Shown in pieces: positions 45,301 to 57,959 of a stretch of 64,000 nt of DNA; within the stretch, counting starts at the first letter, position 1; each line of letters opens with the position of its first letter. The notes below the pieces were generated by a model. It was not told the DNA's origin and made no database searches. It saw only the letters and a program-made list of their open reading frames with translations. Location: NCBI GenBank assembly GCA_964019055.1, contig OZ025213.1:62001-126000 (forward strand). The letters are read 5' to 3'. The stretch comes from Anthopleura xanthogrammica. Taxonomy: Eukaryota > Cnidaria > Anthozoa > Actiniaria > Actiniidae. Made by a program: the position numbers and the translations under genes.

Positions 45301-48300
45301 CACATGCTCCATCAACAGTGTCAGCTCCAGCTTTGAACAGAGGGAATGTACCACTTAAACTGAATTAAAAAATAAACACCAGATTTAATGCAAGATTAAA
45401 TGATAAATAAAAGTAATAAAAGAAATAAATGCTTACCTAGTCTGTGAGTGATGTAATCCCTTGGTAACCAAGGATGAGAGTTGAATGAATGCAGAACCAA
45501 TTAGTTTGTCTCTCTGACCAGGCAGGATGGCAGTACCTTTGCTCAACCACACCTGAACCTCAAGTTGTTCTTCATTTAAATACCATACAAGTGAAGATGT
45601 TGCTGGTAGCACAAAACACTTGGAATGTTTGATATCCAAGAGAAGTATGTCCTTCTTACTCTGCTTGATACGAACAACACTGGAACAAACTGGACCTAAT
45701 TCAAAAATAACAGAGAAAGCCAAGATTATCATGTGTTTTGAATATCCATTTAGATAATTATAAGTATCAGGTCACTATTTTCCCCCATACTTTTATCATA
45801 TAACTTGTATCTGACATATCCCTTTATTTCCAGATTAGGTTGATCGTTATGACTTTTTGGTATCCAGGCCCTGTTCATCATGACAGTGAGTGCAATTCCC
45901 TCTAGAGTGTCTCCATCACCATCTTCTTCATCTTCTGAGCACAGACGTATAACATCATTATCACCAGCATCTTCTACTCCAGGTGGTGGACTCCATCCTA
46001 GACCACGTCCTACATGTATCACACTTTCTCTGTCTTCAGGATCATCAAACTTGATCAACAGCTGAAGACCTCCTAATACAGTATTGTTACCATGGTGATC
46101 CTCATCAACAAACTTTTCTTCAGGTTGAATGGTATGCCATCCCCTTATTCCTAAAAAAATGCAAAACAATTGTAAAAACTAGCCTTTAAAATAAAAGGCA
46201 ATTAATGTCATTGATTAATATTAACCTGTTCTGTGTGTCAATAGGTCTGCTAGAGGAACAATGACCACACCCAGGAGTACATCATACTGGTTGGGCTTTG
46301 TTGTACAATGGTTATCATGGTGTTGCTGCTCAATGTTACCAAAACCCCTGGAATCTTGATGCCTACAAACACATAAAACAGACAATAGAATCCTCACCAA
46401 AATAAGAGGAAAACAATTATACGAAATTACTGTGGGAGCTCAACAACAGTCAGAGTGATTACCCTAATATCAATATTCTGCTCTTACTATAACTTACCAT
46501 ACTTCAAACACAGCTTCAGACATCTCCAACATCTCTGCAAGGCTAATGATTTCTCCTTGATCTTGTTTATTCACATCACATGATTTCCTGGACATTTGTA
46601 GTGGTATTGCTATCTCAATGTGGTGAGAGAACTCTGGAGCAAATGTTCTGGCCACAGTACGAGTCACTATTTGCTTCTTTTTACCAATAGGTAGTTTCAT
46701 AACTACATAAGCATTGACACCCACGTCTGATGGGTAGGACATTGATGGATTGTTAGGGACAAGAAATTTAGCAGCATCCTAATAATAAAGAAAAACTACA
46801 TAAGCATTGACACCCACGTCTGATGGGTAGGACATTGATGGATTGTTAGGGACAAGAAATTTAGCAGCATCCTAATAATAAAGAAAAACTACATAAGCAT
46901 TGACACCCACGTCTGATGGGTAGGACATTGATGGATTGTTAGGGACAAGAAATTTAGCAGCATCCTAATAATAAAGAAAAACTACATAAGCATTGACACC
47001 CACGTCTGATGGGTAGGACATTGATGGATTGTTAGGGACAAGAAATTTAGCAGCATCCTAATAATAAAGAAAAACTCAGTATTCTCTTCTCAATAGACCA
47101 ACAAAAAACTAAAAGAGTGTCAGTATAAGGAGACAAGGTGGGTGTTGTTGAAAAAGAAAGAATGTTAACCCTTTATTCAGCAAAGAATTTCGAGTACATG
47201 ACACACCTTTAGTCCACAGATCCTAATGACATCCACTGATAGACCCACTTGATCAAGAGTGGGCTTGTCATCTGTTGTATGGATTTTATTAGCTCGATAT
47301 TTAATAGTCACATCCAGTAACCCAGAGTCTTCAATCATGGTTTTTTTTGAGCCTTTATCTACTTGTGGTAAAACTGTCAGTGGCAATGAGAATGTTTGTA
47401 CACTGGGTTCCCTGTGTCTTTTCATTGTAACCATGGCACAGAGTTTTGCGACAGGAAGACTGGCCTGCAGTAAAATAATTGCACTGGCTTAAATCCAAGA
47501 TTGATCTCTTACAGTATAATAAGTAAAATACTAGATATTCACCTTAGCAACCAACTGATCCCTAACATTAGGATAATAATATCTCCTCCACAACTCAAAA
47601 GCAATGCCGCCAGAACCTGGGATAGATGACATACTGGTCCAAGAACCACTGTAAGCAGCCAAGAGATAACGCTGCACAGGTACACCAGAGGGAAGTACAA
47701 ATGAATGACGAGTGGTGTCTTGGAAGGATGGGTCTGGGACACACAAAGTGGTGCAGGTATGGTATGCTTTCAATCCAGGAACCACTGAAAAACAACATAA
47801 AATAATTACTGTAATTAAATTACCTACATTATAATTAACTACAAAAGATGGTCTCACCTTCATGATCAAGATCATCAGTGCTCTGTATTTGAGATGGGAA
47901 ATGATACTGGACATAACAATCAGTCTCTCCCCAGACAGTACTCTTGAATATAGATAATCCCCTGATATCCTCTACCGTGATCTCAAACTGATGGTCTGCA
48001 ACATACAATGATACCAATGTCAAACTGTCGGTAGCTCATTCTTTCAGCCTTTCTTTAATTCATAATTCATTCACAGTAGTTCATTGATTCCATAGGTATT
48101 TTATTAAGGATAATACTTACCAACAACACTGGTATTCCCTGTTGTGCTATGTCTTACATTGGTATTGGTTCTCTCTCTGAATATGTTCAGAAAAGTAAAA
48201 ACTTAAAGACAACTTAATTGAAATGTCTATCAATCAGATGTTATTTTAAAATACCCTAATAATATATATGAAAAAATTACTTGTGATTTGTTTGGCTTAG

Positions 48301-51300
48301 AGTAGTGCAGTTCAAGTATAAAACAGTGCAAAAATCTGAGCACAGTGCAAAAAAGTGTAACGTACACAGTGTGCAAATTACATTTTCTGAAAAATGGTCT
48401 TGAAACCAAACTTTTTTTTATTCTGTTGTTGATAACATTATTAAGCATCAAAACTATGCATTTTCTGATTGCGAAGGAACAAGTTTAAGCAGTGAAAACG
48501 GCAAAAAAGTTGATGATTGTGTTTGTTTTTTAACAAAAAATTTGTCAGTTTCAGTTGAAGAGCGCACGCTGCTGATGCTATCCATAGTTAATAGATAGCA
48601 ACTAACTATGACGTGCTATCACATGTCATTGAGTGCGTGCTCAGAGTTTTTTCTTGAGATTTTCAATGTTGGTAACCTTTGTAAAGTAAGGTTTTTCATG
48701 TATATTATTAATAAGTAATCATACACTTTCTTGTTCAATTTCGGACAATTTTCACACATGTTTTTCAAAGAAATCGATCTGCGGTCTCTTGCAATTTGAA
48801 CTTTTTGAAAAACACACTCGTGCTAATTAATCCCAAATTCAACTCAAAACCATATGATTACCTATCCTAGTTTACTATCTGACCCAGCAGCAATATTGAG
48901 ACCTTACTTTATAGATAAACTATAATCTTATTTCATGTGATAGTTTACTATCTGACCCAGCAGCAATATTGAGACCTTACTTTATAGATAAACTATAATC
49001 TTATTTCATGTGATAGTTTACTATCTGACCCAGCAGCAATATTGAGACCTTACTTTATAGATAAACTATAATCTTATTTCATGTGATAGTTTACTATCTG
49101 ACCCAGCAGCAATATTGAGACCTTACTTTATAGATAAACTATAATCTTATTTCATGTGATAGTTTACTATCTGACCCAGCAGCAATATTGAGACCTTACT
49201 TTATAGATAAACTATAATCTTATTTCATGTGATAGTTTACTATCTGGCCCAGCAGCAATATTAAGGCCTTACTTTATAGATAAACTATAATCTTATTTCA
49301 TGTGATAGTTCCGTTAGTGCACAGAAATAACAAAACATTTTCTTAGTTTATATTTTTTCTAATGTAGTAAAGTATCTCTAGTAAAATTGTTGCTAACACA
49401 GTGCAGCTAAATCATAATTACCTTGGTTTATCAAGGTGATGTGTTTCTTTGTTATGTATCCCACTTGGAACATGACCAACACCCTTGATTTCTAAGAGAG
49501 AAGCAATCTGAACAACAAAACAACATCACTTCATATGACATGTAAAATCAAATTCTGAAGGAAGACAGTTGAAGTATACCAACCTGTTCCTGCGTACCCA
49601 TTGCTAACAGCATCCTAAGTTCTCCATAACTGCGTGTAGTAAAAGGATTGATTACAGGAACCAATCCATCAATGCAAATAACAGGGAACTGTTCAAAGAA
49701 AATCAACGATATTCATCTATCAGTTAAAACACAAGTTTGCACATTATTATTATTAGGAAACAGTTCAAATAATAATATCTAGTGTAGTAAGAGTAAAAGA
49801 AATCAAACCTTGGATTTGATGAGTGTTTTTGTGATTTTTGGATCTCTGAATGACAGGTAAAACTGATGAAGAGGAATCTTGCTAATCCCAACAAGCTGAA
49901 AAGGCAATAAAAAAATCATTTTGATCTAGATCTAGACTGTTTGTCACTTTCAAATATCTAAATATGCAATTCTGACCTTCTCTCCTTGTGGGATCACTTT
50001 ATTCCACACTTCAATCACCATAAAGTTGTTGCAAGTTCTCTGAAGAAGAGTTGGAGTAAGCAGCACTGGTGCAACCTTCAAAATAAAGTTGTTTTTCCAT
50101 TGACTAGTAACATTATAAAAACTTAATAACATGTAACACATTTATTAGTATCTCACTTGTTTATAGACAAACTGTGGATTATTTGTTCCCCAATGGATTT
50201 GTGACTTGGATACTTCATCACACCAGAACATCCGAGATACCAAGAAGATATTTGCAGTTCTTCCAGCTGATTCTGGGATGATTCCTTTTCCCTCTGGTAT
50301 CCAAAGTAATGAGTGAAGAGTAAGTGCATCTGCTGGATCTTCTAATTCAATTGATTCTCTCACTTGGTGCTGTAACCTATGTATCACACATGAACAAACA
50401 ATAAAATCAGTTTCAGGTTTGGAATATGGTACTACAATAAATATATGGTATGCTACTTACTGTGTTGGTAAAGGGGGTTTGGATGTCACTACATCATGTT
50501 TATCTGTGGTGCTGCTTAGTGCTACTGCCTGTGACACCATACCTGCATTACCCTGGGTTTGCTCTGGAACTTGTGCAGTGTCTGTGGAGCTAGCAACAGA
50601 TTTCTGACATTGCAGTTGTTTACCATCCAATCCTAGTTCAACTTTTACCTTGATAAATGTGCATAAATTAACATAAATTAGCATTAACATTATGACTGAT
50701 GTCTGTGCTTTAGTAACTACTTCTAGTAACTAAAAAATTCTTATTTTATAGAGAATAATGTAAGAATATTATGCCAACCTCAAGCTTTCCAGTAATGTTG
50801 CTATGACAACCTTCTGCTGCTAGCAATTGCCATGACAATGATGCAGGATCTGACTTGATTTTCTTGTCATTCACCTCTATGAGTGATACAAGGCTGAGAG
50901 TGTTTGACAGTAACACCGTTTTCAGTGGCAGAAAACCAACTCCAAATTCTTCTGGCTTTGAATACAAATATATATTTTTTAATTTAAAAAGGATTATAAT
51001 AAATAACATTTCACACCTTTCTATCAAATTTGTATAAATAAATAAACTAGACTGAAACTCTTTTTACACATACCATTCTCTGTCCTGATTCCCTCTTCAA
51101 TATCCTAAAGGTTAATCCCAACCCCCACCAATGGTCTAGTACTGCAGCATTAAATGACACAGGAAAAACTGATCTGTGGTTGAAAATCATAGCTTGAAGA
51201 AGAAAAAAAGAAAAGAACATCATTGATCAAAACCAGATGCATATCAAAAACATTATGATTATATTTTAGCTATGAGAATTTTTGGCCGAAATTGTATAAA

Positions 51301-54300
51301 CACATTTGAGTGTTTAATATATATTTTGAAACCCAAAGACTGATCACATGATATTTGTTACCTTTTTTGTGTAGTTTCTTTGATGCCACCCTTGTTAACT
51401 CTTTGACTAAGGAAACATTCCCAGTAATGTCCTTAGCAGCTACAGGGAAATCATACTCCACAAAAAATGTGCTATCAACATCAAAAACATAGATTAACAA
51501 GTTAATGAATATGTCTCATTTTTTGGAAAACATGTTCAGGATATATTTTCCATGATTGACCTTACCTTGGGATTCTACTTGAGGTCTGTTTTTCTAATGT
51601 GCTGTTATCAGTTAGTAGCAATCTTTCTATGATAACCCTGGCAGTGTTGACTCTACCTAATGTTGTTAAGGTATCAGTACCAAGCTTGTGCACCATATCA
51701 TCTGTATTCCTTGGAGCCGATGACACTCCAGTCCTCTGCCAAGAGTACATGGTAGTATCTAGATCCTCATTAGCAACACCTAACTTGTGTACCATATCAT
51801 CTGTATTCCTTGGAGCTGATGGTACTCCAGTCCTCTGCCAAGTGTTCATGGTCCTATCTAGATACTCAGTATCATGTACAATATCATCTGTATTTCTTAG
51901 ATGTGTGTCTGCTGGTATTTCCATCCTTCTTCTGGTATCTAGATCCTCTTCACTTGACTGGTATCCTTTTCTTGATTTGCTCTTTTTATTCTTGTACTGC
52001 TTCACTTGTATTTCCTTAGCAATTATAAATAATACTATTATTACAGACTGTACTAATTATATATTAAATAAATATAGTTCAATCAGTAGTACTGGAATAA
52101 TGAAAGGAGAGTTGCTCGACCTACTCAATCTGATTACTCTGAGCAATACCTAAGCTTCATAGAAATAGCAGGGAAAGTCTCTCAGCTTATGCATGATCTT
52201 GTTAGAGGCATTGTCTAGGAGATTCTTATTGCATTCAATATGCTCATGTGTTTAGCTTACCTCAACGTCATCATCTTGTTCTCCATCGCCTGTACTTATT
52301 GTAGTATCAGCATCACTGCCTGCTGTTTTATCACCCTAATAAAATAATCAAATTTATTTTAATTCTGATCAACAACAAATGTTGATCAATGTGTATTCTA
52401 CTGCATTAAAATAAATGTTTTTGTCTTCTAAAATCAATATAATATGACATAGACAAAGACAAACATATAATTAACAAATGGATAATATCTTAGTAACACA
52501 TAAAAAAACTTGTTTGCTACTGGTATTCATTCATCAGAGAACTTACTTGTGGTTTATAAAAAAGATCCATCAATAGTGAGTCATCATGTAGAGGATCGCC
52601 TATCTCACTCATATCCTCATCTGAATAGGAATCAGACAGGTAATCAACATCATGATGGTCTCCCATCAGGAGATTAACCACTGTATTGTCACCATCCACA
52701 GCTTGTTCATCACTGTGGTCCAGGACTTGTTGGTCATGGTGAATACCAGTTTTATTTGATGATAGAATCTCTTGGAATAAACTACCAGGAAGCACATGGC
52801 TACAAGGTAAAGTGTATAAATACAAGAATTACAAATGTTAGTTTAGTTATACGACAGGTGGCAAATGGTTCAGTGTCTAAGTAGCATGTCTCATACAAAA
52901 TCTACTCTGACATCCATGACTCACATTTCTTGAGGGCTGTGTTGATCTGTCACATTAGTATCATCTAACAAGGTAGACATAGTGAGGCCTTCTCTTAGTC
53001 TTTGTCCTTTGTCAAGAAGTGCACCAATCCAATCCATACTGTTATCTTGTAAGTGCTGACCATCATCATCACTTACCATCACTGTGCCAGCATTTGGATT
53101 AAGTAAACTTTCCTCATTTCCAAAGGTTAGTTGGGTCTGAGTTACTTCTGTTAAAATATAGTTTTAGAGGTATATATATATATATATATATATACAGCTT
53201 TTTGCAAAAATTATGGCCGCTTCAAGTATATATACAAGTATATCAAAAGTGCATCAGAAATTATGGGATGTCATTCCTGATATTTTTTTCAGAAAGCTCT
53301 AGTGATAGACAACCCGGAAAAAATATCAGTGATGATATCCCATAATTTCTGATATACTTTTGATATACTTGTGTATATACTTGAAACGGCCATAATTTTT
53401 GCAAAAAGCTGTATATATATATATATATATATGTATACATATATGGCACAGACAACTCTCTTTTGATAAACCTTACCCTTATTGATTGCTGACCCAGTAT
53501 CTAACTGCTGACTAGACGAACCACTATGTTCCAACAAGGATAAGAAAGAAGGGTCCAGAGTATACTCTAGTCTTTCTGGTGGATCTTCTGAAAATTTCAC
53601 ACCCTAAAGTAACATACAAGATAATTACAGTATTACCAATAAGATTTGGAAAATTATTTGTAGTATATACATAGATTTCGAGGAACTGATTGTGATGTTG
53701 GTTTCCTCAATGAAGATGATTTATTATTATTAGATGCACGATACAATACAATAACCTTGACTGGGGCAGGAGATTCAAATGGATCCTTAATATCTCTTTG
53801 GTGCTTGGGATGAATAACTGGTGTTGCTGGGTTGAGGTAGGGAGGAGGGGTAGGATGAGGGTTACTTCTGTCCACAACTTCTTTGTCCAATCCAGTGTCT
53901 ACTGTTGGTATTGTTGAAGACAGCTTGTTGTATGCAGCTGGAAGAATCAAACATAAACAATATATGGTACTCTATAACTGCAAGACCTTATGGAATCATT
54001 GAAAGGCTTTCTCACCTGACACAGACTCAAACTTAATGAAGACCTGCACATCAGCCACCTTACCAAAGGGACTGATAACAGACATAACAGGAACAACCCT
54101 GCAGTGATACAGATGTTAGTATGTTACCATCATTGTAAATACTATGGATCTATACATTATTGTAATAATAGCTTACACATTGACAGGATGACTTGCTGTC
54201 AGCTGAGTGATTTCTGAAACCAATGCTTTTCCAAAAGGAATTTGTGTAGAAGTATGCACAGTCTCAACAACCAAAGAACCCATGTCTGGTAAGAGCAAAA

Positions 54301-55563
54301 CAAAATACAGGTTAATCAAGAAACTAGATAAGGGCCTGTCAAGTAACTGATTCAGTACCATTCAAATATGCAGCAAACTGTTTTGGTCCACTACAAACAG
54401 GATATCTCGCAGATGTCCATCGGGTTTTGACACTCAACTTTGCTGGACCCTTTAGTACAGACCTGAAAGTAATCAATTTGGTTAAAGAACAAATCAAATA
54501 AGAAATTATGCCTAAGACTGGACAATAAATAAATACGACTGGATCTAAATAAAGCTTACTTAAGTAATGCCCCTACTCCCTGCTCGCCCCACCATCGTAT
54601 ACGAATAGACACATCCTCTGAATGTTTTTCCACTGCCCAGGTAAACTTGCTCACAGACACAGTCAGAAAACATCTTATTTGACCTTCGACTGACGGAGGT
54701 AAACTACTTGACACCGATACTTGCTCATCCTCTGAGGAAACTGAATCTATAATAAATGTTACAATGGTAAATCAATTATAGTTCACTTGTTTAGTCTTCA
54801 GAATGAATAGAAATCAGTAAGCTTACTAGAATTTGAATTAATAGAATTTGAATTAATAGAATTTGATTCTATTGGGAAGGGCTTAGAAAACAAAGTACAA
54901 AGGCTTCAAAATAGAGCTGCTAGGATCATAACTGGCTCGAGTTATGAAGTTAGGTCCATAGATATTCTCGAACAACTCAGATGGAAAGACCTTGTTGAAA
55001 GGCTCAAGGGTCAGTTAGCCTGCCTCATGTTTAAAATTCTAAATGGCCATGCCCTTAGCTACCTTTCTGAGCTTTTTCAATATACACACGAAATTCACAC
55101 CCATAACTTGCGTAGCTCCCAAAATGGTCTTTTTATTCCGAGACCCAGCACAGAAGCAATGAAAAGAAGCATTTCATATAGGGGAGCCAATTTATGGAAT
55201 AATCTAACAGAATATCAGAGATGTGCATCTAGTTATAGTCAATTTGTTAATAGACTATGATACACTTACAATATTCATTATTAGTTTTAATTAAGGGCTG
55301 AGGGATAGGTTGTTTAACTATTATATAAATAAATTTATTGTATGTATTATTTTTTATTCACGGCTCTCTGGAAGAGCATTAGTTGTATGAATGAGATTCC
55401 GTGTTGAAATAAAGTGATTATTATTATATTATTAAGTACTAATCATCCTCAGAAAAAAGTGCAACGACAATGGATAACCTTATCGACAATAAACAGCTTT
55501 TTACTTACCTTTACGCTTTAAGACAGGTTTTGACTTTTTGCCAGTCTTTCCCTTTCTCTTCAT
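42342..55563 (-). CDS. C2CD3: C2 domain-containing protein 3 (centriole elongation factor)
   Basis: Roughly 36 exons. Those fixed by phase are 55509-55563 (ATG), 54560-54746, 54359-54462, 54177-54285, 54016-54098 and 53671-53937; the last is 42342-43587. The summed length is near 2,400 residues, about that of the human protein. The start is a Lys/Arg-rich peptide, followed by VEGQIRCF..., RIRWWGE and a GPKQF motif, as in C2CD3. Several C2-type β-sandwich segments follow (for example [10 protein letters not shown] near 51,450, [14 protein letters not shown] near 51,150, [15 protein letters not shown] near 47,560). A long Ser/Asp-rich tail ends with the conserved [18 protein letters not shown]2CD3 acts at the distal end of the mother centriole, needed for appendage assembly and cilium formation. 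Introns hold a LINE fragment, a MITE and three tandem arrays. One junction (53604-53670) does not phase. Confidence 0.93.
46702..47074 (-). repeat. Four 93-bp tandem copies of an exon start with its splice acceptor
   Basis: A 93-bp unit recurs head-to-tail, with the same 3' splice site (ttattag before gatgctgc on the minus strand) at 46778, 46871, 46964 and 47057. The copy ending at 46778 runs on into the real C2CD3 exon. The other three end after gtagtt and run into the next acceptor through an in-frame TAG, so only the last acceptor gives a full reading frame. Copies are almost identical, so the expansion is recent or homogenised. Confidence 0.95.
48871..49308. repeat. 73-bp minisatellite, six copies, C2CD3 intron
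   Basis: gacccagcagcaatattgag recurs at 48881, 48954, 49027, 49100, 49173 and (with a change) 49246, a strict 73-bp period. Each unit begins tagtttactatctg and contains atagataaactat, which can pair with it. The last unit is the most diverged. Confidence 0.97.
53193..53413. mobile_element. Long-arm MITE with TACAGCT ends inside a TA run
   Basis: tacagctttttgcaaaaatt and its inverted copy bound a 221-bp element whose arms pair over about 100 bp with few mismatches. TA repeats lie on both sides (53171-53192 and 53414-53432). Its first seven bases match the ends of the element at 1511-1994. It sits in a C2CD3 intron; frames across it are palindrome artefacts. Confidence 0.8.
54835..55435 (+). 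mobile_element. 5'-truncated non-LTR retrotransposon (LINE) in C2CD3 intron 1
   Basis: A continuous plus-strand frame (54862-55260, stop TGA) matches the usual C-terminal tail of animal LINE reverse transcriptases: [11 protein letters not shown], then [41 protein letters not shown] and a final short helix. The catalytic reverse transcriptase core and any upstream frame are missing. The 3' part ends in gaaataaagtgattattatt, a short A/T tail typical of CR1/L2-like elements. It lies antisense to C2CD3 between its first and second coding exons. A 15-bp direct repeat (aatagaatttgaatt) at the left edge may mark the insertion site. Confidence 0.85.
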
Positions 55564-56365
55564 GTTATTACCTTTATCATTTTAGGTCTCTACAAATGAT
55601 TCTTGATATTTTTAAACTTTGGAATGCAAACATCAAACTGAAAACATCCGCCATGTTTTGACTTTCGCGCCATTTTGTTTCCCACAATGCAACACAACCC
55701 AAACTTGCTACCATGCTCCCACGACCCAATGACGACAGGAAGCCCAGTACACCACAATTGATGAACAATGCCTGTTTAGTCACCTATTCTTATATCCATT
55801 TTTATATATTTATTTAATTGTTTGTTTTGTTCATATTACTTTTAATAATTCAATTGCTCTGTTACTTCAAGATTGCATATTATTTATGATAGACTAGACT
55901 GCAAGTACACTGATATACATTGTTTTAATGATGATCCATTGCAAGTACACTGATATACATTGTTTTAATGATGATCCACTGCAAGTACACTGATATACAT
56001 TGTTTTAGTGATGATCCACTGCAAGTACACTGATATACATTGTTTTAGTGATGATCCACTGCAAGTACACTGATATACATTGTTTTAGTGATGATCCATT
56101 GCAAGAACACAGATATACATTATTTCATATTAACTATTAACTATGATTATTTCAATTAAGATTATCTTACATATCTACGAGTAAATCACACAATGCATTT
56201 GTTCTGGATATTTACATGTTCAGCTCATCAACAGCTTTTCCTTTTTCCTCTTTTTAACAAGCATTAACTTAATTTATTGTCATTCTATAAGTTGGGTGTG
56301 TCAGCAATAGGAGTCTGACTCTCTTCTTGAGCTCTTTCACAAATAACTGCATCACGAGTACTTGA
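55564..56365. other. C2CD3 promoter side and AMT 3' flank
   Basis: Between the C2CD3 start (minus) and the stop codon of the ammonium transporter (minus). Just upstream of C2CD3 are motif-like words on the plus strand: ccgccatgtt and ttcgcgccattttg (E2F/YY1-like, by consensus only). The rest is AT-rich with the 40-bp repeat listed separately. Confidence 0.35.
55899..56135. repeat. 40-bp tandem repeat, six copies
   Basis: gcaagtacactgatatacat recurs at 55901, 55941, 55981, 56021, 56061 and 56101 (the last with aac for tac). The period is exactly 40 bp. Intergenic. Confidence 0.97.
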
Positions 56366-57959
56366 CTAACTTTGAGGCATGATCCCATGTTCCCATTTAT
56401 CAGCACCTTCGAGTTCTTTATACAGTGGCATCCTTAGACCAATCATCTTGTCGATTACGGACAGCAAGATGAAACTCGTTACGCCTGACCAAACTAGGAT
56501 TACCGCTGTGGATAAAAGCTGCACACCCAATAGCCTCCACCTTCCACCTTTTAATACGCCAAACTCTGTGGATAATTTTTCAAGATTGTCGACTTCTGAA
56601 AACAGTGCCACCGCCAACAATCCCCAGATTGCTGCAAACCCATGAGTAGGGATACAGCCTACGGGATCATCAATCTTTAATCTGTTCATTAAAGATAATC
56701 CGAGGCAAGCCACAGCACCACCTATGAAACCAATTATGAAGCTCTCCCAAGGACGTACAATGGCGCAAATAGCTGTCAACAATGATATGAAGCAAGAAAC
56801 TAGTCAGAGGTCAGTCATAGTCACATTTAGTAAGTGGACTCGTGATTGAACTGCTTACCTGTGATTCCAACCAGGCCACCTAGAATGCCAGTCACAAACA
56901 CGTCAATCAAGAGCTTGTTGCCATACATCGCATAGCTGAAATATAGGCAATAGACAACACACGAACGTCAGTATATATACATGCATACATGTATCTCGAT
57001 CAGCGGTTTGAGAGAGTATTTACTGTCCTACTATTTACCTGTATATTGTCGAAAAGATCCCGCCTCCAATCGAACTGTTTATGGTAACTACTGCAGCCCT
57101 GTGTGGGTTTAAACAAAAGCGGCATAAATAGTAATCTATGGCATATCTGACTAATCTTTCTAACCAAATTACACCGGCTACACTTTTGGATGGGTCCTGA
57201 CCTTGAAGCAAGCTTCCATTTGCCTCCAGTGATACCAAATGTGCTGCCACAGTTGAACCCAAGCCACCCCCACCACAACATGAAGGTACCCAGTAATACG
57301 TTAGACGGTGAAGCCATAGCCACTGCTTGCCCCGACACTTCTTTCTTCGAGTGGAATCGACCAACTCGAGGTTTCAACATCAAAGTGGCTACTAAACCAC
57401 TTACTCCTCCTACCAAATGCACAGGACCGCAACCAGCAATATCAATGGCACCCATTTTTGCAAGCCATCCATCTTTTGCCCACAGCCAGTGAGCAGGAAA
57501 GCAGTAAGAGATGGTGTTTACAAACGAATACACCATGTACGCCTTTAAAGAAACCCGCTCAGCCATCGCACCTGATACTATTGTAGTGGCTGTAGTTGCA
57601 AAAGATAACTGGAAGAAATACTTAGCGAATAGACTCATTTCGTCATCATCAGCGTCCATCATAAAGTAACCAAAACCACAGAAAGAGTTGCTTTTAATTT
57701 GCCCAAAACTGAACGCGAACCCAAACAGCCAATACGAAAGCCCACCATAAACAACATCAATGACATTTTTGGCCATTACATTCGTCTCGTTCTTTTTTGA
57801 TACCATTCCAGCTTCAAAAAGTCCAAATCCAGATTGCATTGTGAAGATGATAAAGGCACTTGTCAAAATCCATGTTGCATCATCTGGATGAATCTCTTCT
57901 TGTACAATGCTGTTAGTGTTATTCAGCACTGCTCCCAATGAACTGTTGTTGAGCGCCAT
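56366..57959 (-). CDS. Ammonium transporter, AMT family
   Basis: Four exons join in phase: 57202-57959, 57039-57098, 56859-56935 and 56366-56772, coding 433 residues. ATG was chosen at 57957-57959 because it opens a short polar, N-glycosylatable N-terminus ahead of the first helix (the frame upstream is run-on intron or UTR). About eleven membrane helices are visible. Family marks are FGLFEAGM in helix 1, ATTATTIVSGAMAERV, GPVHLVGG with the first pore histidine, WWGWLGFNCGST, AAVVTINSSIGGG and IPTHGFAAIWG with the second pore histidine. AMT proteins pass ammonium across the plasma membrane; in animals they serve nitrogen excretion or supply of symbionts. Both pore histidines are kept, so the protein should be active. 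It is AMT rather than Rh type. Confidence 0.95.

Noticed and set aside
53261..53600. Separate minus-strand proteins with poly Ile-Tyr runs
   Set aside because: They read through a MITE and TA microsatellite; only the part above 53477 belongs to a C2CD3 exon.
55027..55260. Independent host gene on the plus strand
   Set aside because: The sequence is the typical C-terminal tail of a LINE reverse transcriptase, truncated and intronic.
57000..57201. C-terminal part of the long frame at 57000-58058
   Set aside because: It reads into the intron after the donor at 57202; the real continuation is the exon at 57039-57098 in another frame.
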